Shown here: piece by piece, positions 16,434 through 25,052 of the stretch
How the letters are laid out: each line of letters starts with the position of its first letter
How positions within the stretch are numbered: position 1 is the first letter of the stretch
Made by a program: the position numbers and the translations under genes
The notes under the pieces: generated by a model
Told to the model about the DNA's origin: nothing
Databases searched by the model: none
Seen by the model: only the letters and a program-made list of their open reading frames with translations
Assembly: GCF_042652925.1 (NCBI RefSeq)
Contig: NZ_JBHSHC010000052.1
Location: 1 to 64,000, forward strand
DNA from: Effusibacillus consociatus
Lineage (GTDB): Bacteria; Bacillota; Bacilli; Tumebacillales; Effusibacillaceae
DNA length: 64,000 nt
Direction of reading: 5' to 3'

Positions 16434-16679
16434 ATGGTTATTTCATTGCGTAAACTTGCGAGATGGGTACAGATGGTGCTGCTGATCTGTCTTTTCTCGT
16501 TTGTGTTGTTTAAAATGATGGAGGTTGTGCATGTGTGGATTCAACCTACCGATAAATACCGTGAACCAAAAGGAGAATCACTAAAAGTCAACTCGGATTT
16601 CCATTTCGATCAATGGAGGGATGACTGGGCGGCTGAAGTTATCCACCGGCTAAAGGTTTTTTATTTCATCGGAGAATAA
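16434..16679 (+). CDS. YqzK-like protein (DUF4227)
   Basis: An 81-residue protein with a basic N-terminus, one membrane helix (residues about 12-32, MVLLICLFSFVLFKMMEVV) and a conserved-looking region YREPKGESLKV. Size, topology and place between fur and xerD fit YqzK of B. subtilis. ATG 16434 follows TAGGGGGTG. Function unknown. Confidence 0.72.
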   Translation: MVISLRKLARWVQMVLLICLFSFVLFKMMEVVHVWIQPTDKYREPKGESLKVNSDFHFDQWRDDWAAEVIHRLKVFYFIGE

Positions 16680-16766
16680 TAGAAGAACGTACCAAGAACC
16701 CTCAGAAGGAAATCGCCCCTGGATGTAGAATTATACTATCGCAAGACAAGAAGGGGAGTTTAACCG

Positions 16767-17654
16767 ATGGACAAGTTAATCGAGCGTTTTATTCACTACC
16801 TGGCCGTAGAACGGGGGCTCTCGCAAAATACACTGGAGTCTTACCAGAGGGACTTGATCGCATATACGGAATTTTTAAAGCACAGCGGTGTAGCGGATAT
16901 CAACCAAACACGCCGCGCCAACATTATTGCCTATTTAGCCCAATTGCAAAAATTAGGCCGGGCCACCTCCACGATCTCCCGGAATTTGGCGAGCACCCGA
17001 GCTTTTTACAATTTTTTGCTGCGAGACGGGTTAATTGATGGTGATCCAACATCCAACCTGGAATCCCCCAAGATTGAAAAGCGTTTGCCGCAAGTTCTGT
17101 CCGTAAAGGATGTGGAGGCATTGCTTGATTCACCGGATCTGACAACAGGAACCGGCATCCGGGACAAAGCGATGCTGGAACTGCTTTACGCTTCGGGAAT
17201 TCGGGTCACGGAATTAGTGTCTCTGAATGTTGAAGATATCAACCTAAACATGGGATTTTTAAAGTGTTACGGGAAAGGGGCAAAGGAGCGGATTATTCCC
17301 CTTGGGGCGATCGCGCTCAAAATGTTGAATGAGTATTTGAATCGTTCCCGAAACAAATTGGTTCGTGATCCGTCGGAGGTCTCCCTGTTTGTGAATCACC
17401 ACGGACAGCGCCTGACCCGTCAGGGATTTTGGAAGATTATCAAGAAATACGCGAAGGCTGCCAATATTAAGAAAGAAATTACACCACACACTTTGCGTCA
17501 TTCGTTTGCCACTCATTTATTGGAAAATGGGGCGGATCTGCGCTCCGTTCAAGAGATGCTGGGACATGCGGACATTTCGACTACCCAAATCTACACTCAT
17601 ATTACGAAGTCAAGGCTAAAGGAAGTGTATGCAAAAACACATCCGCGTGCTTAG
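16767..17654 (+). CDS. xerD: Tyrosine recombinase XerD (RipX)
   Basis: A 295-residue recombinase with an N-terminal SAM-like core-binding domain (1-90) and a C-terminal catalytic domain. The full set of catalytic residues is visible: Arg146, Lys170, His241, Arg244, His267 and Tyr276. With XerC it resolves chromosome dimers at dif. The genomic place after fur-yqzK matches ripX, so this is the housekeeping enzyme rather than a phage integrase. Confidence 0.93.
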   Translation: MDKLIERFIHYLAVERGLSQNTLESYQRDLIAYTEFLKHSGVADINQTRRANIIAYLAQLQKLGRATSTISRNLASTRAFYNFLLRDGLIDGDPTSNLESPKIEKRLPQVLSVKDVEALLDSPDLTTGTGIRDKAMLELLYASGIRVTELVSLNVEDINLNMGFLKCYGKGAKERIIPLGAIALKMLNEYLNRSRNKLVRDPSEVSLFVNHHGQRLTRQGFWKIIKKYAKAANIKKEITPHTLRHSFATHLLENGADLRSVQEMLGHADISTTQIYTHITKSRLKEVYAKTHPRA

Positions 17655-17728
17655 CTTCCGTTCCGGTCATTTTTTTCCTCCTTGTATCGTATATTGTGAG
17701 GGACAGGGATTGGGGGAGGAGACGCGCA

Positions 17729-17878
17729 ATGGGAGTGCTAGCTTTTTTGGCGGGGCTTGTGTTTGCTGCCACAATACTTGTTCTCCTGACAACTTTTAAA
17801 CAGTTAGGGAACGAGGAGAGCCTTGGTCAAGCGCAGGAAGACGCTCGAAACGAGACGTATTCCGGGCCCATGGTATAA
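17729..17878 (+). CDS. 49-residue single-pass membrane protein
   Basis: ATG 17729 follows GGGGGAGGAG at a spacing of about seven. Residues 3-23 are one hydrophobic helix (LAFLAGLVFAATILVLLT), followed by a polar tail with NEESLGQAQEDARNET. The frame is open upstream to 17696, but no site supports that start. A terminator follows. Family not recognised. Confidence 0.6.
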   Translation: MGVLAFLAGLVFAATILVLLTTFKQLGNEESLGQAQEDARNETYSGPMV

Positions 17879-17904
17879 AGAAGCATTACCAACAAAACAC
17901 ACAT

Positions 17905-17935
17905 TAAGGGGATACCTCAAGGGTACCCCTTTTTG
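17905..17935 (+). terminator. Terminator before the MFS gene
   Basis: AAGGGGATACC pairs imperfectly with GGGTACCCCTT, followed by TTTT. Confidence 0.65.
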
Positions 17936-17978
17936 CTTCATTTCGTGATGGAGTTCCATGAATTGGGGGAAACAACAA

Positions 17979-19337
17979 GTGTCGATAGAACTGACAACCA
18001 AGTCCTTAAAACAAGACAGGCAAGAGCTTGCAGATGAAAGCAGAGCAGTCTTTATTTGGAGTATCAGCGTATGGTTAACTGTGATGAACACCACGATGTT
18101 TAATGTGGCTTTGCCGAGTGTGCTGGTCGATTTCAGCCTTTCAAAGGCGGCAGCTTCCTGGATTGTATCGGGGTATTCGATTGCATTCGCGATTTCTACG
18201 ATTACCTATAGCCGCTTATCTGATTTTATCCCCTTGCGGAGACTTATCAATATAGGGATCACTATTTTCGGAATTGCTTCGGTTATAGGATTTCTTGCGG
18301 GCAGCTATGAGTGGCTGCTGACTGCCCGCTTATTGCAAGCGGCTGGTGCAGGTGCGGTTCCGGCTCTTGGTATGGTGATGGCAAGCAGGTATATTCCGGT
18401 GACCAGAAGAGGCAAGGCGATGTCGATGATCGCATCCGCCGCTTCATTAGGATTCGGTTTAGGGCCGATCATTGGCGGTGTGATTACCGAGTACTTAGGA
18501 TGGTCGTATTTATTCGTAGTGACCGGATTGATTTTACTGTTATTGCCTTTTTATCAAAATCTGTTTCCCGCAGAGAAAGCGCAAAAGGGAAGGTTTGATG
18601 CGGTTGGTGCAATTCTGACCGCAGTAGGTGTAACCTCACTCTTGTTGTTCTTGTCGACATTTTATTATTCCTTGCTGATTTTTGGCTTCGCGGTTCTCTG
18701 GAGCCTGCGGAAACATATCCAGCGTATGGAGAGGCCTTTTATTCAGCCTGAGCTGCTTCGAAACAGACCGTATGTAATGCTGCTGATTATCGGTTTTTCG
18801 GCATTCTTTACCCATTTTTCGTTGTTGTTTTTAATGCCCATTATGCTGCAGGAGCTATTCGGCAAGGATCCCAGCATCATTGGGATGATTATTTTTCCGG
18901 GAGCGATTCTTTCTGCTGCTGCGGCACAATGGATCGGCAGACTGATCGATCGTTTTGGCAATAAACAGATCATCCGATCGGGTCACTGTCTGTTGGGATT
19001 TTCTACGGTCGTATTTGCCGTTTTATCCGGCTTTTCACCTTACGTAACTCTCTTTGGTTATATTTTCACAAGTGTCGGTTTTTCGGCTTTAACATCCAGC
19101 CTCGCCAATGAAATTTCTCGAATTTTACCGGAAAAACAGATTGGTGCAGGTATGGGGATGGTCCAACTGATTCAATTTTTTGGCGGGGCGTTTGGAGTGG
19201 CAATTGTCGCATTCCTCATGTTGTGGCTGAAAGGGGTAAGCCCTGAAGCAGTCTATCGAAACCTGTATAGTGGGCTAACGGGTTTGCTGGTGGTGTCGTT
19301 CGTTATTTTTGCACTTTATTTGAGAAAACGAACCTAG
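17979..19337 (+). CDS. MFS transporter, drug:proton antiporter type
   Basis: A 452-residue membrane protein with about 12-14 helices. TM1 contains LTVMNTTMFNVALPSVLVDF, and a GFGLGPIIGGVITEYLGW segment matches the antiporter motif C, so export is likely. GTG 17979 is nine bases from GGGGG; a start at 17958 is also open. Resembles DHA-type multidrug or tetracycline-class efflux proteins; substrate unknown. It sits between xerD and deoB, which are close neighbours in B. subtilis, so it is probably an insertion. Confidence 0.82.
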   Translation: MSIELTTKSLKQDRQELADESRAVFIWSISVWLTVMNTTMFNVALPSVLVDFSLSKAAASWIVSGYSIAFAISTITYSRLSDFIPLRRLINIGITIFGIASVIGFLAGSYEWLLTARLLQAAGAGAVPALGMVMASRYIPVTRRGKAMSMIASAASLGFGLGPIIGGVITEYLGWSYLFVVTGLILLLLPFYQNLFPAEKAQKGRFDAVGAILTAVGVTSLLLFLSTFYYSLLIFGFAVLWSLRKHIQRMERPFIQPELLRNRPYVMLLIIGFSAFFTHFSLLFLMPIMLQELFGKDPSIIGMIIFPGAILSAAAAQWIGRLIDRFGNKQIIRSGHCLLGFSTVVFAVLSGFSPYVTLFGYIFTSVGFSALTSSLANEISRILPEKQIGAGMGMVQLIQFFGGAFGVAIVAFLMLWLKGVSPEAVYRNLYSGLTGLLVVSFVIFALYLRKRT

Positions 19338-19405
19338 CGACCGTTTTGAAATTTCGTTGCAAGATCGTATTCCACTCATTACAATTGTTTGGGTGCCCCT
19401 TTTTT

Positions 19406-19573
19406 CCCAATACGCAATTGCAGCATTTGCTGGAAGGGGAGACCGATTGGCCCGCCAATCCGGCAAATGCCTCCGCATTGCTTCTCATGCAGATGGAAGA
19501 CATAAATTGGGCAGGATTTTACATATGGAAGAAAGAACAAGTTAAGCAAAATATAGATTGGGGTGAGATCTAA
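19406..19573 (+). pseudogene. Remnant of a GAF-type free-methionine-(R)-sulfoxide reductase
   Basis: In the frame ending at TAA 19571-19573, about 40 residues read QHLLEGETDWPANPANAS, ALLLMQMEDINWAGFY and IWKKEQ. This is the N-terminal part of fRMsr proteins (GAF fold; typical form GETDWIANLANASALL ... INWVGFYL). The family is about 150-160 residues with its cysteines further on, and here the frame ends at the start of deoB. The rest of the gene is missing. Confidence 0.72.
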
Positions 19574-20749
19574 TTGTCGAATCGTTTCAATCGAGTCATT
19601 CTGATTGTGCTGGACAGCTGCGGGATCGGGGAAATGACGGATGCCGCCGAATATGGGGATCTCGGATCCAACACGATCGCCAATATCGCAAAAGCTGTTG
19701 GCGGCTTGAATATTCCCACCCTGGCAAAAATGGGACTGGGACGCATTCATCCGATCCACGGGGTTCCTACTGAACCCGTTACCGGTGTGTACGGAAAAAT
19801 GGCTGAGCAATCGGCCGGAAAAGATACAACGAACGGTCATTGGGAAATGGTCGGGGTCAGGCTGGAACATCCCCTTCCCACCTATCCTGAGGGGTTTCCG
19901 AGAGAAATAATGGAAGAGTTTGAACAAAAGATTGGCCGCAAAACGATCGGCAACAAACCTGCCTCCGGAACTGAAATCCTGAAGGAACTTGGCGATGAAC
20001 ACATGCGAACCGGATACCCGATTGTATATACGTCGGCAGACAGCGTGTTTCAAATTGCCGCCCATGAGGAAGTCATTCCTTTGGAAGAGCTCTACAAATA
20101 TTGTGAGACAGCCCGCAAAATGCTGGTGGGACCGCACGGAGTAGGACGCGTCATCGCACGACCGTTCGTAGGGTCCAACGGTCAATACACTCGCACGGCC
20201 AACCGCCGGGATTATTCCCTCCTGTTTGGACGGACCGTCTTAAATGAGCTGCAGGATGCCGGCTACAATGTGATCGGAATCGGGAAGATTGAGGATATTT
20301 ATGGAGGATCCGGGATCACGGGCGGCGAACATACGGAAGATAATATGGATGGCGTGGATAAGACACTCGCTTTCATGAAAGAGGTAAAGAGCGGGTTAAT
20401 CTTTACGAACCTTGTGGATTTCGACGCAAAATACGGACACCGCAATGATCCGCAAGGATTTGCGAAAGCGATCGAGCAATTTGACGGACGGCTGCCCGAG
20501 ATTCTGTCGGCCATGCGGGAGGATGACTTGTTAGTGCTCACCGCTGACCACGGGTGTGATCCGACGACTCCCGGCACCGACCACAGCCGGGAGTTTGTGC
20601 CGATTTTGTTATATTACTCCGGTTTGCAAACCGCAGTCGATATCGGAATACGTGATACATTTGCTGACTTGGGTGCGACAATCGCCGAGAATTTCGGGGT
20701 GCCGAATCCGGGGATTGGCACGAGCTTTTTTGACAGAATCAAGCGGTAG
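19574..20749 (+). CDS. deoB: Phosphopentomutase
   Basis: A 391-residue alkaline-phosphatase-superfamily enzyme that interconverts (deoxy)ribose 1-phosphate and 5-phosphate. Metal site Asp14 (LIVLDSCGIG), phospho-acceptor Thr85 in GKDTTNGHWEM, and late metal ligands in LTADHGCDPTTPGTDHSRE. TTG 19574 follows GGGGTGAG. First gene of the nucleoside salvage operon deoB-pnp-pnp2-pdp. Confidence 0.95.
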   Translation: MSNRFNRVILIVLDSCGIGEMTDAAEYGDLGSNTIANIAKAVGGLNIPTLAKMGLGRIHPIHGVPTEPVTGVYGKMAEQSAGKDTTNGHWEMVGVRLEHPLPTYPEGFPREIMEEFEQKIGRKTIGNKPASGTEILKELGDEHMRTGYPIVYTSADSVFQIAAHEEVIPLEELYKYCETARKMLVGPHGVGRVIARPFVGSNGQYTRTANRRDYSLLFGRTVLNELQDAGYNVIGIGKIEDIYGGSGITGGEHTEDNMDGVDKTLAFMKEVKSGLIFTNLVDFDAKYGHRNDPQGFAKAIEQFDGRLPEILSAMREDDLLVLTADHGCDPTTPGTDHSREFVPILLYYSGLQTAVDIGIRDTFADLGATIAENFGVPNPGIGTSFFDRIKR

Positions 20750-20760
20750 GAGGAGATTCA

Positions 20761-21582
20761 ATGGCAGGGTTGCTGAAGAAAATCGAAGAAGCGGCTAAGG
20801 CGATTCAGGCAAAGATCAGGATCAAGCCGACAATCGGGTTGGTGCTTGGTTCAGGACTGGGCGTTTTGGCCGAAGAAGTGAAAGAAGCAGAGAAGGTTCC
20901 TTACGGAGAAATCCCCCATTTTCCAGTCTCAACTGTTGAGGGACATGCCGGTCGGTTTGTATTTGGAGAATTTGCCGGTCAAAAAGTGGCCGTCATGCAG
21001 GGGCGGTTTCATTTTTACGAAGGATATTCGCTGGAACAAGTAACTTTCCCAATTCGAGTAATGAAACAGCTTGGAATCAATACAATTCTTGTAACGAACG
21101 CAGCGGGAGGTATTAACCCGGATTGGGAAGCCGGGGATCTCATGCTGATCAAGGATCATATCAATTGTACCGGGCAGAACCCACTGATTGGACATAATGA
21201 ACCGGATTTGGGCCCTCGTTTTCCCGATATGTCCAACGCGTATGACCGGGAGCTTCGGGCATTGGCAAAACAAGTGGCGGATCGTCAGGGAATTCGTCTC
21301 AGGGAAGGTGTCTATGCAGGACTGACCGGTCCAAGCTATGAAACGCCCGCTGAAATTCGGATGCTGCGAGGATTTGGCGGCGATGCGGTTGGAATGTCCA
21401 CCGTGCCGGAAGTGATTGTGGCCAAACATATGGGAATGCGGGTTCTTGGGATCTCATGCATTTCCAATATGGCGGCCGGAATCCTTGATCAGCCGCTCAG
21501 CCACGATGAAGTGATGGAAACCGCGGAGAAGGTCAAAAATACTTTCAGCACCCTCGTGCGTGAGATTGTACGAGAACTTTAA
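20761..21582 (+). CDS. pupG: Purine nucleoside phosphorylase, 6-oxopurine type
   Basis: A 273-residue trimeric-type PNP that splits inosine and guanosine with phosphate. Phosphate-binding elements GSGLG, RFHFYEG and TNAAGG are visible. Glu194 (GPSYETPAE) and Asn236 (SCISNMAAG) match human Glu201 and Asn243, which hold 6-oxopurines. ATG 20761 follows AGGAGAT. A divergent paralogue follows 15 bases downstream. Confidence 0.93.
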   Translation: MAGLLKKIEEAAKAIQAKIRIKPTIGLVLGSGLGVLAEEVKEAEKVPYGEIPHFPVSTVEGHAGRFVFGEFAGQKVAVMQGRFHFYEGYSLEQVTFPIRVMKQLGINTILVTNAAGGINPDWEAGDLMLIKDHINCTGQNPLIGHNEPDLGPRFPDMSNAYDRELRALAKQVADRQGIRLREGVYAGLTGPSYETPAEIRMLRGFGGDAVGMSTVPEVIVAKHMGMRVLGISCISNMAAGILDQPLSHDEVMETAEKVKNTFSTLVREIVREL

Positions 21583-21597
21583 TGGGAGTGATCTCTT

Positions 21598-22422
21598 TTG
21601 TCATTTGTTCAAAAGATCCAGGAGACAGCGTCCTACATACGTTCCAGAACCGCTTTGGCCCCCCGTGTCGGATTAATACTCGGTTCAGGATTAGGCGTAT
21701 TGGCAGACGAAATCCAGAATGCAACCGTAATCGATTTTGAGGAGATCCCCAATTTTCCGGTTTCCACAGTGGAAGGCCATGCGGGGAAACTTGTGATCGG
21801 GACGCTGGAAGGCTGTCCGGTGGTGGCGATGAAAGGGCGGTTTCATTTTTACGAAGGCTATTCGCAAAAAGAGATCACCTTCCCGGTGTATGTAATGAAG
21901 GAGCTTGGCTGTGACACATTGGTTGTGACCAATGCCTGCGGCGGCATGAACCGGAATTTCCAACCGGGTGACTTAATGCTGATCACAGACCACATTAATT
22001 TCACAGGCGGCAATCCGTTGATCGGTGCAAACGATCCGAGACTGGGTGCACGTTTCCCTGACATGTCCCAGGCATATAACAAAGAGCTTATTGCAACGGC
22101 CGAAAAAGTGGCTGAAAAGAACGGAATTCAGGTGCAAAAGGGTGTGTATGTAGCCATCTCAGGTCCAGCCTATTGCACCCCATCGGAATTGATTATGCTT
22201 CGAAACTTTGGGGCCGATGCGGTCGGCATGTCTACAGTACCGGAAGTGATTGCCGCCAATCATACCGGTTTGAAAGTACTTGGCATATCCTGCGTAACCG
22301 ATCTGGCCATTGGAGAAGAATTGGAGCCTTTGACACACGAACAGGTGGTAGAAGTTGCAAACCGTACGCGTCCAAAATTTATTTCGCTTGTAAAAGGTTT
22401 TTTGTCCGAGGTGCGTAGCTGA
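21598..22422 (+). CDS. Purine nucleoside phosphorylase paralogue, possible 6-aminopurine or MTA specificity
   Basis: A 274-residue paralogue with the same phosphate loops (GSGLG, RFHFYEG, TNACGG). The base-binding pair is changed: Cys193 (GPAYCTPSE) replaces Glu201 of human PNP and Asp235 (SCVTDLAIG) replaces Asn243. Human 5'-methylthioadenosine phosphorylase has Ser and Asp at these places and takes adenine bases, so adenosine-type or methylthio-nucleosides are plausible substrates. TTG 21598 follows GGGAGTGATC. Its stop overlaps the pdp start region. Fold and reaction class are secure; specificity is inference. Confidence 0.85.
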   Translation: MSFVQKIQETASYIRSRTALAPRVGLILGSGLGVLADEIQNATVIDFEEIPNFPVSTVEGHAGKLVIGTLEGCPVVAMKGRFHFYEGYSQKEITFPVYVMKELGCDTLVVTNACGGMNRNFQPGDLMLITDHINFTGGNPLIGANDPRLGARFPDMSQAYNKELIATAEKVAEKNGIQVQKGVYVAISGPAYCTPSELIMLRNFGADAVGMSTVPEVIAANHTGLKVLGISCVTDLAIGEELEPLTHEQVVEVANRTRPKFISLVKGFLSEVRS

Positions 22423-23747
22423 TGCGCATGTATGATCTAATCCGCAAAAAGCGGGACGGGGAAACGCTGACAAAAGAAGAGATCGAATTTATTATCCGGG
22501 GCTATACGGACGAATCGATTCCCGATTATCAGATGGCGGCGCTTGCGATGGCGATTTATTTTCGGGGGATGGATCCACGAGAAACGGCTGACCTCACACT
22601 GGCCATGGCTGCATCGGGGGACATGGTGAACTTGTCCGCTGTGGAAGGGGTTAAGGTTGATAAACATTCCACCGGCGGGGTGGGGGATACCACCACACTC
22701 GTGCTGGCTCCGCTTGTTGCCGCTGCGGGAGTTCCGGTTGCAAAAATGTCGGGTCGCGGTTTGGGACACACCGGTGGAACGATTGATAAACTGGAGTCAA
22801 TTCCTGGATTCTCGGTCGAATTGACGGAAGAACAATTTGTAAATCATGTAAATATGATTAAAATTGCGTTGATCGGACAGACTGGGGACATCGCACCGGC
22901 TGATAAGAAACTGTACGCTTTGCGGGACGTAACCGCGACAGTCGATACCATCCCGTTAATCGCAAGCTCGATCATGAGCAAGAAATTGGCTGCCGGCGCC
23001 GATGCCATCGTGCTGGATGTGAAAACCGGAGAAGGTGCCTTCATGAAGACCCAAGAGGGCTCTTTCTCATTGGCGAAGGCGATGGTTGATATCGGAAACC
23101 AACTGGGACGCAAAACAGTCGCCGTTATTTCTGACATGAACCAACCTCTCGGATATGCGGTTGGAAACGCGTTGGAAGTCAAAGAGGCAATCGAAACGTT
23201 AAAGGGTGCGGGTCCGGCTGATTTGGAAGAACTTTGTCTGGAGCTGGGGTCTCAGATGCTGATTCTAGCAGGGAAAACGCCCACGGCCGATGAAGCGAAG
23301 AATCTGTTGAAGGAACTTATTCATGCAGGAGCGGGCTTGGAAACGTTTAAACGGTTCGTGGAAGCTCAAGGAGGAGATCCGACAGTCATCGACAATCCGG
23401 ATCTGCTTCCGAAAGCGCAGATGCAGGTTTCTTTTCTTGCGGAGGAAGACGGATTCGTTTCGTATATTGACGCTGAGAAGGTCGGCACATCTGCAATGAT
23501 GCTCGGAGCGGGCCGTGAACGCAAGGATTCGGTTATTGATTTGGCTGTCGGAATTGTGCTGAACAAAAAAGTCGGCGATCCGGTGAAAAAAGGAGAAGCA
23601 TTGGCGGTTCTTCATGTGAATAACCAATCGAGACTTGAGGAAGTCAAGGCATTGCTTCGGGAGGCATTCGAAATCAGTCCAACCCCTGTTCCCAAGCCGC
23701 TTCTGGTGTGCGGAATCGTGACAGGGGAAAAAATCGACCGGTTTTAG
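22422..23747 (+). CDS. pdp: Pyrimidine-nucleoside phosphorylase
   Basis: A 441-residue enzyme of the thymidine/pyrimidine phosphorylase family. It has an N-terminal helical domain, phosphate-binding KHSTGGVGD (Lys81 on), MSGRGLGHTGGT, and the C-terminal PYNP domain. It splits uridine and thymidine. ATG 22422 overlaps the end of the upstream gene, and ATG 22428 is a possible second start. With deoB and the PNPs it forms a complete route from nucleosides to pentose 5-phosphates. Confidence 0.94.
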   Translation: MRMYDLIRKKRDGETLTKEEIEFIIRGYTDESIPDYQMAALAMAIYFRGMDPRETADLTLAMAASGDMVNLSAVEGVKVDKHSTGGVGDTTTLVLAPLVAAAGVPVAKMSGRGLGHTGGTIDKLESIPGFSVELTEEQFVNHVNMIKIALIGQTGDIAPADKKLYALRDVTATVDTIPLIASSIMSKKLAAGADAIVLDVKTGEGAFMKTQEGSFSLAKAMVDIGNQLGRKTVAVISDMNQPLGYAVGNALEVKEAIETLKGAGPADLEELCLELGSQMLILAGKTPTADEAKNLLKELIHAGAGLETFKRFVEAQGGDPTVIDNPDLLPKAQMQVSFLAEEDGFVSYIDAEKVGTSAMMLGAGRERKDSVIDLAVGIVLNKKVGDPVKKGEALAVLHVNNQSRLEEVKALLREAFEISPTPVPKPLLVCGIVTGEKIDRF

Positions 23748-23767
23748 TATGTAAACGGAAGTAGTAA

Positions 23768-23808
23768 AAGCCCTTATTGGAGTCCTTCCAAATAAGGGCT
23801 TCTTTTTT
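23768..23808. terminator. Terminator of the nucleoside operon
   Basis: AGCCCTTATT (from 23769) pairs with AATAAGGGCT (23791-23800), then TCTTTTTT. It overlaps the end of the convergent permease remnant and may serve both strands. Confidence 0.85.
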
Positions 23809-24622
23809 AAGCCAACACGTCACGCCGACGGAATAAAAGGTGTCCGATCCCGTACATCACAACCGACCAGGTGAACAACACCAACAAACTCTGAAACAGT
23901 GTGACCGAAATGCCAAACTGACGGGATAACTCGCCCGACCATGCGAGCGGCAGATTGAAGCAGATGGTGATCAATCCTTTCATCCATTCGTTTCCGCGAC
24001 CGACATTCATCAGGACAATTCCAATGATGACCACCCCCATGGAAAGTCCGGTGCTGACAGCCGCAGAACGAACCAAAACGGAACAGAAGAATCCGAGCGT
24101 CCCCATAGCAATGGAGGCCAGAATGGTTAACAGCATGCCGCCAATTGCAAATTCCTGCATCGAGATCACAGAAACGTTTGTAACGTCAATTACAGGTGCC
24201 GTTTGCACAGTCCCGTTGAGCATCTTCTCAACATAATCGGTTTTCACCCCGACTGCGACAGGTTCCATAGAGAATTTCGAACCGAACAGCAGGAGGCATA
24301 CGCCAGTCAAGACAGCAAAAAATAATGCATTCACAAAAGAGGTTGCGGTTACTGCAGTGACATATTTTCCAAACAAGATTTTTCCTCTGGAAACGGGTCT
24401 TGTCAGGAGCAGTTTGATCGTCCCGCCCGTTTGTTCCCCCGAGACGATATCCGTCACAAGCAATACGGAAAGAAGAGGCAGAAAGACTTGCGGTCCAATT
24501 TGCAGAAAATCTTTACTGGCCGACCACCCGTCGTTAGTGAAATAAGGGAGTTCCGAATCGACAAAACTTGCAAATTGATGTTGGAGTCTATATTCGGCCA
24601 ATTTGATCTGCAATTCGTAATG
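23807..24622 (-). pseudogene. ABC transporter permease lacking its N-terminus
   Basis: On the reverse strand about 270 residues match the ABC-2 permease class with LVTDIVSGEQTGGTIKLLL and TRPVSRGKILFGKY near the front, several membrane helices and a C-terminal RRRDV. The first membrane helix and the residues before ELQIKLAEYR are absent, and no start codon with a good site exists. The 5' end joins directly to a truncated ATPase at about 24622 in another frame. One deletion of about 0.9 kb would explain both remnants. Confidence 0.75.
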
Positions 24623-24852
24623 TCCTTTGCAGCCCGCTGCTCATGATGGATGTCATGGCCGCAAATGGAGATCCTGCCGGCGGACGGTTTAGCAAGTCCG
24701 ACAAGCATCCGAATGGTGGTTGTTTTGCCCGCCCCGTTGGGACCCAACAGACCAAAAATTTCTCCCTCCCGAATTTCAAAGGTGATATTGTCAACCAAGG
24801 TTTGTGCTCCAATACGTTTGCTGAGGTTTTCGACTTTCAAAACGGTATCCAT
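24622..24852 (-). pseudogene. ABC transporter ATPase fragment (Walker A only)
   Basis: A normal start at ATG 24852 behind GGAGGAGAA leads into an ABC ATPase with Walker A LLGPNGAGKTTTIR and GLAKPSAGRISICGHDI. The match stops after about 77 residues at EQRAAKD. The Q-loop, signature and Walker B are missing. The reading frame then runs out of frame into the permease sequence. Not functional as an ATPase. Confidence 0.82.
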
Positions 24853-25052
24853 TCTTCTCCTCCTGCTTTTACCAGTTTCAAACATATAGACGTCCGCAAT
24901 GAAAAAAAGTCACTCCCCATCAAAACTTTTTATCGCTTCTTTGCTTTACCTATTCGACGCGAATTCGCATTAGCGCATGTTCTTGCGGGACTTTCGCAGT
25001 TTGAATACGCTTAAATTGTGAATATTTTGTTAAGAGAGAAAGGGGAAACAGC

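Noticed and set aside
16767..17654. XerD as a sign of a prophage or integrative element
   Set aside because: It sits in the conserved fur-yqzK-xerD-deoB neighbourhood and no phage genes or attachment repeats are seen.
19357..19545. Forward open frame of 62 codons over the fRMsr remnant
   Set aside because: The other frame matches a known family over 40 residues, so this one is a shadow.
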